A stretch of 64,000 nucleotides of DNA from Neorhizobium sp. SOG26. Lineage in GTDB: Bacteria > Pseudomonadota > Alphaproteobacteria > Rhizobiales > Rhizobiaceae. The stretch spans positions 682,001 to 746,000 of the forward strand of contig NZ_CP025512.1 in the NCBI RefSeq assembly GCF_003491345.1. The letters are read 5' to 3'. This document shows positions 41,396 to 49,382 of this stretch, piece after piece. Made by a program: the position numbers and the translations under genes. Positions within the stretch are counted from its first letter, which is position 1, and each line of letters starts with the position of its first letter. The notes beneath the pieces are model-generated. The model saw only the letters and a list, made by a program, of their open reading frames with translations. It made no database searches and was not told the DNA's origin.

Positions 41396-42235
41396 TCACA
41401 CGTTGGTGTGCTCGTCCTCGATGGTGATCGTGCCGTAGCGGCGATGCCAGGCGCGGGCGCTGAACGGAAGGATGCAGAGATAGGCAACCACCGTCACCGA
41501 CAGCACCTCCCAGGTGTAGCTCATCAACAGGGCGACATAGAGCACGGCGACAAGCAGGGCCGGCAGCATCAGGTCGCGGCGCAGGCTGCCGGACTTGCCG
41601 GACCAGACTGGCAGGCGCGAGATCAGCAGGTAGCCGATCAGCAGCGTGTAGAGCACGCTGCCATAAACGAAGATGCCCGACGGCTCGACGCCGAGGAAGC
41701 CGAGATAAACCGGCAGCATGACGAGAAGTGCACCCATGGGCGCCGGCACGCCTACGAAGAATTCCGACTGCCACGGTGCCTTGACGTCGCGCTCCGCCAT
41801 CACATTGAAGCGGGCGAGCCGCAAGCCCGCTGCGATCGCGTACAGCAGGCAGGCGATCCAGCCAAGCGAGTGGGCGCCATCGAGCAGGAACGCGTAAGAG
41901 ACGAGAGCCGGCGCAACACCGAAGTTGATGATGTCGGCCAGCGAATCCATCTGCACGCCGAAGTTCGACGTGGCTTTCAGGAGCCGCGCCACCCGGCCAT
42001 CGATGCCGTCCAGAAATGCTGCGAGCAGCACCATGGAGACCGCCAGCTCGAAGCGCCCTTCGAAGGCCAGCCGGATGCCTGTCAGGCCGGCACAAATGGC
42101 CAAGACGGTGATCAGGTTCGGCACCATCAGGCGCAGCGGGATCTCGCGGAAGCGCGGCCCGCGGGCAATGTCATTCGACTTTTGCGCGCTGTGATGTGGC
42201 TGCGGCTCGGGCGAGGGCGAGGCTGGCGTCTCCAT
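41396..42235 (-). CDS. pssA: CDP-diacylglycerol-serine O-phosphatidyltransferase
   Basis: A 279-aa inner-membrane enzyme transferring a phosphatidyl group from CDP-diacylglycerol to serine. The CDP-alcohol phosphatidyltransferase motif is intact: DGxxARx8Gx3Dx3D, seen as DGIDGRVARLLKATSNFGVQ followed by MDSLAD. About eight transmembrane helices are predicted. A hydrophilic Pro/Ser-rich leader of about 30 residues precedes TM1. It starts 16 bp after psd, so the two enzymes of phosphatidylethanolamine synthesis are one operon. Confidence 0.95.
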   Translation of the reverse strand: METPASPSPEPQPHHSAQKSNDIARGPRFREIPLRLMVPNLITVLAICAGLTGIRLAFEGRFELAVSMVLLAAFLDGIDGRVARLLKATSNFGVQMDSLADIINFGVAPALVSYAFLLDGAHSLGWIACLLYAIAAGLRLARFNVMAERDVKAPWQSEFFVGVPAPMGALLVMLPVYLGFLGVEPSGIFVYGSVLYTLLIGYLLISRLPVWSGKSGSLRRDLMLPALLVAVLYVALLMSYTWEVLSVTVVAYLCILPFSARAWHRRYGTITIEDEHTNV

Positions 42236-42251
42236 GACTGTCGGTCTCTCC

Positions 42252-42953
42252 TTAGGTGCGTCGGCTGATCACCGGCCCCTTGGCCGAATTGAATTCTGCA
42301 AGAACGGTTTCGCCGCCGATCGCCTTTTGGCCAACCGTCACGCGCGGCTGCCCGCCTGCCGGCACGAAGACATCCAGGCGCGAGCCAAAGCGGATCAGGC
42401 CGAAACGTTCGCCGGCGCTCAAGGGTTCGGTCGGTTTTACCCAGCAGACGATGCGGCGTGCGACGAGGCCGGCGATCTGCACGACGCCCACCTTGCCGTG
42501 GATGCTTTCGATCACGAGGCCGTTGCGCTCATTGTCTTCGGAGGCCTTGTCTAGTTCGGCATTCACGAACTGGCCGGCGCGATACTCGATATGCGTCACC
42601 TGTCCGCGCACCGGCGATCGGTTGATGTGGCAGTCGAAGACGTTCATAAAAACCGAGATGCGCAGCATCGGCTCGGTACCGAGCATCAGTTCGGCCGGCG
42701 GAACCACCATCGCGACATGGCTGACACGGCCGTCGGCGGGGCTCAGGATCAGGTCGTCATCCTGCGGCACGGCGCGCTCGGGGTCGCGGAAGAAATAGGC
42801 GCACCACAGGGTCAACACAATGCCGATCCAGAACAGCGGCTCGGCGATATAGCCCAGGATCAACGAGACGATGAAGAAGGCGGCCACAAAGACATAACCT
42901 TCCTTGTGGATCGGCACGAGCGTATTGCGGATGGTGTCGAAGAGGTTGTTCAA
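42252..42953 (-). CDS. psd: Phosphatidylserine decarboxylase proenzyme (short type)
   Basis: A 233-aa proenzyme converting phosphatidylserine to phosphatidylethanolamine. The self-cleavage site that makes the pyruvoyl group is Gly-Ser in [10 protein letters not shown] near the C-terminus. An N-terminal hydrophobic segment ([14 protein letters not shown] and [15 protein letters not shown]) anchors it. TTG 42953 ([11 protein letters not shown]) is chosen: GGGAG lies nine bases upstream and the length agrees with the short bacterial type. The frame is open further upstream to 43010 but without similarity to the family N-terminus. Confidence 0.93.
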   Translation of the reverse strand: MNNLFDTIRNTLVPIHKEGYVFVAAFFIVSLILGYIAEPLFWIGIVLTLWCAYFFRDPERAVPQDDDLILSPADGRVSHVAMVVPPAELMLGTEPMLRISVFMNVFDCHINRSPVRGQVTHIEYRAGQFVNAELDKASEDNERNGLVIESIHGKVGVVQIAGLVARRIVCWVKPTEPLSAGERFGLIRFGSRLDVFVPAGGQPRVTVGQKAIGGETVLAEFNSAKGPVISRRT

Positions 42954-43079
42954 CGTTTTCTCCCGTAAGGTCAGGGTGACCTGACTACAAGGAAAGTGTT
43001 TTTGCGGCAATGAGGTTCCAGCGAAGCGGGTAGCGCCGAATGACGCAGGTTGAACGACCTCTGTGGCTTCCCTCAGCCT

Positions 43080-43850
43080 CTACGATGCCGGAAGCTCCAG
43101 CCCCTGCGCCGCATTGATGGAGGACACGAACTGCCGGGTCCGCTCATGCGCCGGGCGCGTGAAGATCGCTTCCGCGCTACCGGTCTCGACGATCTGACCG
43201 GCCTCGAGGAACACCACGTGGTTGGCGATCCGCGATGCCAGGCGAAGGTCGTGGGTCGCCATCACCATGGTCGTGCCTTCGCTCGCCAACTTGCCGAGAA
43301 CCTCGACCACTTCCGCCGACAGTTCCGGGTCAAGTGCCGAGGTAGGCTCGTCGCAAAGCAGCACGCGGGGCGAGGGCGCCAGCGCCCGGGCAATTGCCAC
43401 GCGCTGCTGCTGTCCGCCCGACAGTGTCGCGGGCCAGGCATCGGCCTTGTGGGCCATGCCGACCTTGGTGAGCAGTTCCATCGCCCGCTCGCGCGCCTTC
43501 TCACGCGGCCACCTCAGCACCGTCAGCAGGCTTTCCATGACGTTCTCGATGGCGCTGCGATGCGGGAAAAGCTGGAAGTTCTGGAACACCATGCCGGTTT
43601 GGCGGCGGATCGCCTGTATATCCTGCCATGCCGGCTTCTTCCCGGCAGAGAAGTCGAACCTAGCCTCGCCGATCTGCACCGTGCCCGCGCTTGGGATCTC
43701 AAGCAGGTTGATGCAGCGAAGCAGCGTGCTCTTGCCGCCGCCGGACGGGCCGACCAGCGCCGTCACGCTGCCTTCGGGGAACCTCAGGCTGATATCCTTC
43801 AGGATCACCGCATCGCCGAAGCGTTTTTCGATATGCGAAAGCTCGATCAT
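43080..43850 (-). CDS. Polar amino-acid ABC transporter ATPase (cystine type)
   Basis: A 256-aa ATPase of the GlnQ/TcyN subfamily. Walker A is GPSGGGKST, the signature is LSGGQQQR, Walker B is VLLCDEPTSALD, the H-loop is MVMATHDLRLA. The cytoplasmic ATPase drives import together with the adjoining permease, whose stop overlaps this ATG by four bases. The assignment to cystine rests on the binding protein at 44709-45482, not on this subunit. The short gap of about 125 bp to psd suggests separate transcription. Confidence 0.93.
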   Translation of the reverse strand: MIELSHIEKRFGDAVILKDISLRFPEGSVTALVGPSGGGKSTLLRCINLLEIPSAGTVQIGEARFDFSAGKKPAWQDIQAIRRQTGMVFQNFQLFPHRSAIENVMESLLTVLRWPREKARERAMELLTKVGMAHKADAWPATLSGGQQQRVAIARALAPSPRVLLCDEPTSALDPELSAEVVEVLGKLASEGTTMVMATHDLRLASRIANHVVFLEAGQIVETGSAEAIFTRPAHERTRQFVSSINAAQGLELPAS

Positions 43851-44527
43851 CGGTTGGCCTCCATCATGCCGCCGTATCGGGCAAACCGCTTTTCAAGCTT
43901 GCTTTGCAGCGCCGACAGCACCGAGCTCAGCACGAGGTAGATCAACGCCGCCTCAATATACAGGATCAGCGGTTCATAGGTGGTCGCGACGATCCGCTGG
44001 GCGGCCTGGAAGAGTTCCGGCACGGTGATGGCGGCCGCAAGCGAGGTGTCCTTCACCAGCGAAATGAAGGTGTTGGAAAGCGGCGGCACGGCGACGCGCG
44101 CCGCCTGCGGCAGGATGGTGCGGCTCATCGCCTGGCGCCAGTTCATGCCGATCGAATAGGCCGCTTCCCACTGCCCCTTGGGAACGGACGAAATGACGGC
44201 ACGGATGATCTCGGAACTATAGGCGCCGATGTTGAGCGTGAAGCCGATCAGCGCCGCCGGAAAGGCATCGAGCAGGATGCCGATGCTGGGCAGGCCGTAG
44301 AAGATCACGAAGAGCTGCACGAGGAGCGGTGTGCCGCGGATGACCCAGACATAGAAGCGGGCGATCAGCGCGAAGGGCAGGGGCGCGAAAAGCCGCGTCA
44401 CGGCGGTGATCAGTCCGAGGATCAGCCCGAAGAAAAACGACAGCAGCGTCAGCGGGACGGTGAACTTGATCCCCGCCCAGAGAAGCGTCGGCAGCGAGTC
44501 CGACATGAGTTGAAGCCAATGCGGCAC
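43847..44527 (-). CDS. Polar amino-acid ABC transporter permease
   Basis: A 226-aa inner-membrane permease of the HisMQ/TcyL type. About five transmembrane helices are seen. The coupling-helix motif EAAYSIGMNWRQAMSRTILPQAARVAVPP is clear. A single permease gene suggests a homodimer, as in the cystine transporters of enteric bacteria. It is separated from the binding-protein gene by a 181-bp region occupied by a palindromic element. Confidence 0.92.
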   Translation of the reverse strand: MPHWLQLMSDSLPTLLWAGIKFTVPLTLLSFFFGLILGLITAVTRLFAPLPFALIARFYVWVIRGTPLLVQLFVIFYGLPSIGILLDAFPAALIGFTLNIGAYSSEIIRAVISSVPKGQWEAAYSIGMNWRQAMSRTILPQAARVAVPPLSNTFISLVKDTSLAAAITVPELFQAAQRIVATTYEPLILYIEAALIYLVLSSVLSALQSKLEKRFARYGGMMEANR

Positions 44528-44560
44528 GGCGCTTTTCTCGTCTTTCGGCTGTGGATTTTA

Positions 44561-44690
44561 CCCTCGCCCTAACCCTCTTTCCGTGACCGGGGAGAGGGGA
44601 CTGGGCGCTTGAAACTTGCGTCCTTCGCCCCGGGAGCGGGGAGAAGGTGCCGGCAGGCGGATGAGGGGCGCCAGGTCATGCCGCCCCTCG
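44561..44690. repeat. REP-like palindromic intergenic element (copy 2)
   Basis: A mosaic of hairpins: CCCTCT/AGAGGG arms (about 44573-44598), CCTTC-x-CCCCG/CGGGG-x-GAAGG arms (about 44622-44646), and GAGGGGCG/CGCCCCTC arms (44663-44670, 44682-44689). It shares GGGGAGAGGGG and CGGATGAGGGGCG with copy 1 at 28296-28372. It fills the space between the binding-protein and permease genes. Confidence 0.75.
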
Positions 44691-44708
44691 GATCAGTCAA
44701 ATGCAACC

Positions 44709-45482
44709 TTACTTCGAGACATCCTGCCCAAAGTATTTCTGCGAGATCTTGTCGTAGGTGCCGTCGGCGCGGATTTCGGCAAGAGCCTTGTTGATCGCTT
44801 CCACGAGCTCCGGGTCACCCTTGCGCACGATGATGCCGGAATGTTCGGCATCGGCCTGTTCGGCAGCGATCTTCACCGGCGCATCCGGCTTCTGCTTCTT
44901 GAAGTCGTAGAAGGACAGGCTGTCGTTGATCGTGGCGTCGGCGCGGCGCGTCAGCACCAGCTGGATCGACTGGTCGAAGCCGTCGGTAGCAACAAGTTCG
45001 GCGCCAGACTGTTCAGCAAGCTTGCCGTAGTTGCTGGTGAGCGACTGGGCGGCCTTCTTGCCCTTCAGGTCCTCGAAGCTCTTGATCTCCTCGTCGTTGG
45101 CGCGGACGATCAGCACGGCTTTCGAAGCGATGTAAGGGTCGGAGAAGTCATACTTCTGCTTGCGGGCTTCGGTGATGCCGACCTGGTTGATGACGGCGTC
45201 GTAGCGCTTGGAATCGATGCCGGCGATCAGGCCGTCCCACTTGCCTTCGATGAACTCGGCCTTGACGCCGAGCTTTTCGGCAACCGCTTCGCCGATCTCC
45301 ACGTCGAAGCCGACGAGCTTGCCGCTCTGGTCATGGAAGGTGAAGGGCGCATAGGTGCCTTCGGTGCCGATCTTGAAGACGCCGGCCTGCTGGATGGCCG
45401 TCAGGTTCTCGCCGGCAAGGGAGGGAAGGGTGGCCGCAACCTGGATCAAGGCCGCGATGGCGATGGTTTTCAGACGGATCAT
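44709..45482 (-). CDS. Cystine-type amino-acid binding protein
   Basis: A 257-aa periplasmic binding protein. The signal peptide is residues 1-23 (ending LPSLAG). The mature part is of the family 3 type: GVFKIGTEGTYAPFTFHDQSGKLVGFDVEIGEAVAEKLG, and KRYDAVINQVGITEARKQKYDFSDPYI, which closely resembles FliY/TcyJ cystine-binding proteins. AAGGACA precedes the ATG. The order on the minus strand is flavin monooxygenase, binding protein, permease, ATPase. Cystine or a cysteine derivative is the likely ligand, by similarity only. Confidence 0.88.
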   Translation of the reverse strand: MIRLKTIAIAALIQVAATLPSLAGENLTAIQQAGVFKIGTEGTYAPFTFHDQSGKLVGFDVEIGEAVAEKLGVKAEFIEGKWDGLIAGIDSKRYDAVINQVGITEARKQKYDFSDPYIASKAVLIVRANDEEIKSFEDLKGKKAAQSLTSNYGKLAEQSGAELVATDGFDQSIQLVLTRRADATINDSLSFYDFKKQKPDAPVKIAAEQADAEHSGIIVRKGDPELVEAINKALAEIRADGTYDKISQKYFGQDVSK

Positions 45483-45640
45483 TGTCTTGTCCTTTCAGCA
45501 ATCTGTGCTGGCGCTTGTTTCGCAGAAAATAGGCGCGGACGATTGGAAGGAAACCGCAAAGAAAACGAGCAGGCGCAAATATTTTGCTCAAAAGGAACAG
45601 CCGGCGGGCAAGGGCACCCGCCGGCTGTCTTGAAGGTTGC

Positions 45641-46663
45641 TTAACGCCAGCCGAGGCCGGGCGCGACGTGCTTCAGGATGCTTTCAATGACATGGGTGTT
45701 GTAGTCCACGCCGAGCTGGTTCGGCACGGTCAGAAGCAGGGTATCGGCTTCGGCGATGCCTTCATCGGCCTTCAACTGCTCGATCAGCTTGTCCGGTTCT
45801 GCCGCGTAAGAGCGTCCGAAGATCGCCTCCGTCTGCGCGTCGATGAAGCCGATGGAATCGCGGCTTTCGCCGCTCCCGCCGAAATAGGCGCGGTCCATGT
45901 CGTTGGTCAGTGCAAAGATGCTGCGGCTCACAGACACCCGCGGCGTGCGCTGGTGGCCGGCTTCTTTCCACGCCTCGCGGAAGATGCGGATTTGCTTGGC
46001 CTGCTGCACATGGAAGGGCTCGCCCGTTTCATTGTCCTTGAGCGTCGAGCTTTGCAGGTTCATGCCGAGCTTGGCGGCCCAGACCGCGGTGGCGTTCGAG
46101 CCGGAACCCCACCAGATGCGGTCGCGCAGGCCTTCCGAATGCGGCTCGAGGCGCAGCATGCCGGGCGGGTTCGGAAACATCGGCCGCGGATTGGGCTTGG
46201 CAAAACCCTGGCCGCGCAGCACGTCGAAGAAAACTTCCGCATGCCGCCGGCCCATGTCCGCATCCGTTTCGCCTTCCGCCGGTGCGTAGCCGAAATAACG
46301 GAAGCCATCGATCACCTGTTCGGGCGAGCCGCGGCTGATGCCAAGCTGCAGCCGCCCGCCGGAAATGAGGTCCGCCGCACCGGCGTCTTCGGCCATGTAA
46401 AGCGGGTTCTCATAGCGCATGTCGATGACGGCGGTGCCGATCTCGATCTTTTTCGTCCGCGCGCCGACGGCGGCAAGTAGCGGGAAGGGCGAGGCGAGCT
46501 GGCGGGCAAAATGGTGGACGCGGAAATAAGCGCCATCCGCGCCGAGCTCTTCAGCCGCGACCGCAAGGTCGATCGATTGAAGCAGCACGTCGGAGGCCGA
46601 ACGCGCACCTGACTGCGGCGATGGGTTCCAGTGCCCGAAGGAAAGAAAGCCAATCTTTTTCAT
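45641..46663 (-). CDS. LLM-class flavin-dependent monooxygenase
   Basis: A 340-aa luciferase-like TIM-barrel protein: MKKIGFLSFGHW, LAVAAEELGADGAYFRVHHFARQ, IEIGTAVIDMRYENPLYMAEDAGAADLISGGRLQLGISRG. The latter is the F420/FMN-type barrel signature of bacterial luciferase relatives. Such enzymes with sulfur-acquisition transporters often cleave C-S bonds or oxidise S-substituted cysteines; here that is inference from the downstream cystine-type ABC genes on the same strand. It ends 158 bp before the binding-protein start. Confidence 0.87.
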   Translation of the reverse strand: MKKIGFLSFGHWNPSPQSGARSASDVLLQSIDLAVAAEELGADGAYFRVHHFARQLASPFPLLAAVGARTKKIEIGTAVIDMRYENPLYMAEDAGAADLISGGRLQLGISRGSPEQVIDGFRYFGYAPAEGETDADMGRRHAEVFFDVLRGQGFAKPNPRPMFPNPPGMLRLEPHSEGLRDRIWWGSGSNATAVWAAKLGMNLQSSTLKDNETGEPFHVQQAKQIRIFREAWKEAGHQRTPRVSVSRSIFALTNDMDRAYFGGSGESRDSIGFIDAQTEAIFGRSYAAEPDKLIEQLKADEGIAEADTLLLTVPNQLGVDYNTHVIESILKHVAPGLGWR

Positions 46664-46761
46664 GGTGTTAACTTTCGAACTTCTTGTATCTAAGGTTGCA
46701 CCTTAAGTGGCACGCCCCGCACTGGTTTCACAGTTGCCGGAGTGTGAACGCTGCGTCGCCG

Positions 46762-46908
46762 TCAGCGCGCCGCCTGCGGATCGACCCAGCCCATCCATGT
46801 CGTAAACGCTAGCAGCGGCGAGCCCCAGAAGAGCAGGATCAGCAGGTAGGCCGCGGCGACGCCGAGCAGGACGAGTGTCCGCAGTTGCCGGTTCTTTCGC
46901 AATTGCAT
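46762..46908 (-). CDS. Small single-span membrane protein downstream of the Atm1-type exporter
   Basis: A 48-aa protein: basic N-terminus (MQLRKNRQLR), one transmembrane helix (TLVLLGVAAAYLLILLFW), then a short tail with TWMGW. The chosen ATG has a very good Shine-Dalgarno sequence (GAAGGA, seven bases upstream). An alternative start at 46935 overlaps the exporter stop (ATGA) and would give 57 aa. Either way it is translationally linked to the exporter gene, so an accessory or regulatory subunit is conceivable. No family recognised. Confidence 0.65.
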   Translation of the reverse strand: MQLRKNRQLRTLVLLGVAAAYLLILLFWGSPLLAFTTWMGWVDPQAAR

Positions 46909-46931
46909 TTTCTTTTCCTTCTCGGGCTGCA

Positions 46932-48821
46932 TCATTCGGCAGCCGGCTTGCCGCGGGTGACGATACCGAGATCGTCGCTTTCGCGCACCTTGCGCAATTG
47001 TTCTTCCGCCTGCGTTGCCTCGCGCTGGCGGTTCCACATCGAGGCGTAGAGCCCGTTCTGGTCAAGCAGCGAGGCATGCGTGCCGCGTTCGGCAATATGC
47101 CCGTCGCGCAGCACGATGATCTCATCGGCATTGATGACGGTGGACAGCCGGTGGGCAATCACCAGCGTCGTGCGGTTTTTCGAGACCTGGTCTAGCGCCG
47201 ACTGGATCTCGTGTTCCGTCGTCGTGTCGAGCGCCGACGTCGCCTCGTCGAGAATGAGGATCGGCGGCGCCTTCAGCACCGTGCGGGCAATCGCAACACG
47301 CTGCTTTTCACCGCCCGAGAGCTTCAGGCCGCGCTCGCCGACCTTCGTCTGGAAACCGTCCGGCAGGGTTTGGATGAAATGGCCGATCTGGGCGATTTCG
47401 GCTGCCGCAAACAATTCCTCGTCGGTCGCGGATGGTCGCCCGTAACGGATGTTGTAGGCAACCGTGTCGTTGAACAGCACCGTATCCTGCGGCACCATGC
47501 CGATCACCGCGCGCAGGCTCTTCTGCGTCACGTCGCGCACGTCCTGCCCGTCGATGGTGATCGAGCCCTGCTGGATGTCGTAGAAGCGGTAGAGAAGGCG
47601 CGAGATGGTGGACTTGCCGGCACCCGAGGGGCCGACGATTGCCACCGTCTTGCCGGCCGGCACTTCAAACGAGATGCCCCGCAGGATCGGCCGCGCCGGA
47701 TCATAAGCGAAATGGACATCCTTGAAGGCAATGGCGCCCTGGCCAATCGCCAGTTCCCTGGCGCCCGGCTTGTCGACCACTTCCGGATCGACCTCCAGGA
47801 GGTCGAACATCTGCTCGATGTCGGTGAGGCCCTGGCGGATTTCGCGATAAACAAAGCCGATGAAGTTGAGGGGCACGGATAGCTGCATCAACAGCGCGTT
47901 GATGAACACGAAGTCGCCGATCGTCTGTTCGCCGCGCTGCACGGCAAGCGCCGACATCACCATCATCACCGTCGTGCCTAGCCCGAAGATGACGCCCTGG
48001 CCGAAGTTCAGCCAGCCGAGCGAGGTCCACACGCTGGTCGCGGCCTTCTCATAACGCGCCATGGAGGCATCGAAGCGCTTCGCCTCCATCTCCTCGTTGC
48101 CGAAATACTTGACCGTCTCGAAGTTGAGGAGCGAGTCGATCGCCTTGGTATTGGCGTCGGTATCGCTGTCGTTCATCGAACGGCGAATGGAGATGCGCCA
48201 GTCGCTCGCCTTGATGGTGAACCAGATATAGAGCCAGACGGTGACGGCGGTGATGAGCACGTACCAGAAGCCGTAGGCCACCCAGAAGATGATGGCGGTG
48301 AGCAAGAACTCGAGGATCGTCGGCACGCTGTTGAGGATCGTGAAGCGCACGATCGTTTCGATGCCCTTGGTGCCGCGTTCGATGATGCGCGACAGGCCGC
48401 CGGTCTTGCGCTCCAGGTGGAAGCGCAAGGACAGTTGATGCATGTGCACGAAGGTGCGGTGGGCGAGCTGGCGCACCGCATATTGTCCGACGGACGCAAA
48501 GAGCGCATCGCGCAACTGGTTGAGGCCAAGCTGCAGCACCCGCGTGAAATTATAGGCGATGACCAGCACCACGGCGCCGAGCAGGAAGGCCGGCAGCAGG
48601 CCCGCCATGTCGAGCTTGCCATTCAGCGCATCGGTCGCCCACTTGAAGAAATAGGGAACCGCAAGCAGCACGAACTTGGCCAGCACCAGGAAGAAGGTCG
48701 CCCACAACACGCGCGCCTTGAGGTCGCCACGCCCATGCGGCCACATATAGGGCCACAGGTTGACCAGCGTTCCGAGCGGATTGCTCGCGTCCGCCGAAAC
48801 GGTCTTCTTTTTTGATGCCAT
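46932..48821 (-). CDS. Atm1-type ABC exporter (heavy-metal/glutathione-conjugate half-transporter)
   Basis: A 629-aa half-transporter with six transmembrane helices and a nucleotide-binding domain. The membrane part shows the ATM1/HMT1 pattern NFTRVLQLGLNQLRDALF and RQLAHRTFVHMHQLSLRFHL followed by TGGLSRIIERGTKGIE. In the NBD, Walker A is GPSGAGKST, signature LSGGEKQR, Walker B ILILDEATSALD, H-loop VIAHRLST. Relatives such as the Novosphingobium Atm1 export glutathione-metal complexes, or a sulfur compound for cytosolic Fe-S assembly in mitochondria. The start MASKKKTV at 48821 has GGAGAC upstream; the frame is open further but unsupported. Confidence 0.94.
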   Translation of the reverse strand: MASKKKTVSADASNPLGTLVNLWPYMWPHGRGDLKARVLWATFFLVLAKFVLLAVPYFFKWATDALNGKLDMAGLLPAFLLGAVVLVIAYNFTRVLQLGLNQLRDALFASVGQYAVRQLAHRTFVHMHQLSLRFHLERKTGGLSRIIERGTKGIETIVRFTILNSVPTILEFLLTAIIFWVAYGFWYVLITAVTVWLYIWFTIKASDWRISIRRSMNDSDTDANTKAIDSLLNFETVKYFGNEEMEAKRFDASMARYEKAATSVWTSLGWLNFGQGVIFGLGTTVMMVMSALAVQRGEQTIGDFVFINALLMQLSVPLNFIGFVYREIRQGLTDIEQMFDLLEVDPEVVDKPGARELAIGQGAIAFKDVHFAYDPARPILRGISFEVPAGKTVAIVGPSGAGKSTISRLLYRFYDIQQGSITIDGQDVRDVTQKSLRAVIGMVPQDTVLFNDTVAYNIRYGRPSATDEELFAAAEIAQIGHFIQTLPDGFQTKVGERGLKLSGGEKQRVAIARTVLKAPPILILDEATSALDTTTEHEIQSALDQVSKNRTTLVIAHRLSTVINADEIIVLRDGHIAERGTHASLLDQNGLYASMWNRQREATQAEEQLRKVRESDDLGIVTRGKPAAE

Positions 48822-49382
48822 GATTGTCTCCGGGCGGATGCGGTGCCAACGCCACCCGGCACATAAGGCCTTGCCGCGTCGGTTGCAATGAGGACGGGAA
48901 CATCGGGCGGGCATCCGGGAGCGTCAGGTGCGGGAGATGGCCTCTCCGCAAGCAGCCGTTTTGGCCGCGCCGGACTTTGCTCCGGCGCGGTTTTGCGTTT
49001 GTGGCCTCTGTTCCGGAGTGTCTGAGCACCGGAAATTCGGCCTTGGGAATGGGGCAGGCGGGTATTCGGGTATCGGGGGTATCAGGTTTTGCCTGCCCCG
49101 GCTGCTTTTGGCGGTTTTCAGAGGATTTCCGAGCCCTCATCGACCGCTTCAAACAACCATCACCGGAACCGAGCCTTTCGACCCGAACGGTCTGCCGGTT
49201 CGCGAACCCGGTTTCCCATCCGATGACGAGAGCAATTATGCGCGCTCACCGAGGGGCGTGGAAAATCGGGGCAGGTGAGGAGGCTAAGTCATTGAAGAGG
49301 CGTGGATGAAAAATAAATCGCGGTATTATTGTCCACGATTTTGGTGGCGCGAGAGGGCCGCGCCACCGGCTGCCCCAAGAGT
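48822..49382. other. 561-bp intergenic stretch with hairpins and a G-rich loop; no convincing gene
   Basis: Between the Atm1-type exporter and LysM genes no open frame looks coding on either strand. Visible structure includes a plus-strand terminator-like hairpin (48965-48994), a 9-bp hairpin enclosing a G-rich loop (49051-49099), and a GGTGGCGC/GCGCCACC inverted repeat (49343-49350/49360-49367). The exporter promoter must lie at the left end. No plus-strand gene is known to need the terminator, so a small RNA is possible. Confidence 0.5.
48965..48994 (+). terminator. Orphan intrinsic-terminator-like hairpin
   Basis: CCGCGCCGGA at 48965-48974 pairs perfectly with TCCGGCGCGG at 48981-48990 around CTTTGC, followed by TTTT. 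It is oriented to end a plus-strand transcript, but the nearest upstream genes are on the minus strand. Confidence 0.6.

Noticed and set aside
48928..49278. Open frame of about 116 codons in the gene-free region next to the Atm1-type exporter
   Set aside because: It has atypical composition, no good ribosome-binding site, and spans the orphan terminator and the G-rich hairpin, so structure rather than coding explains it better.
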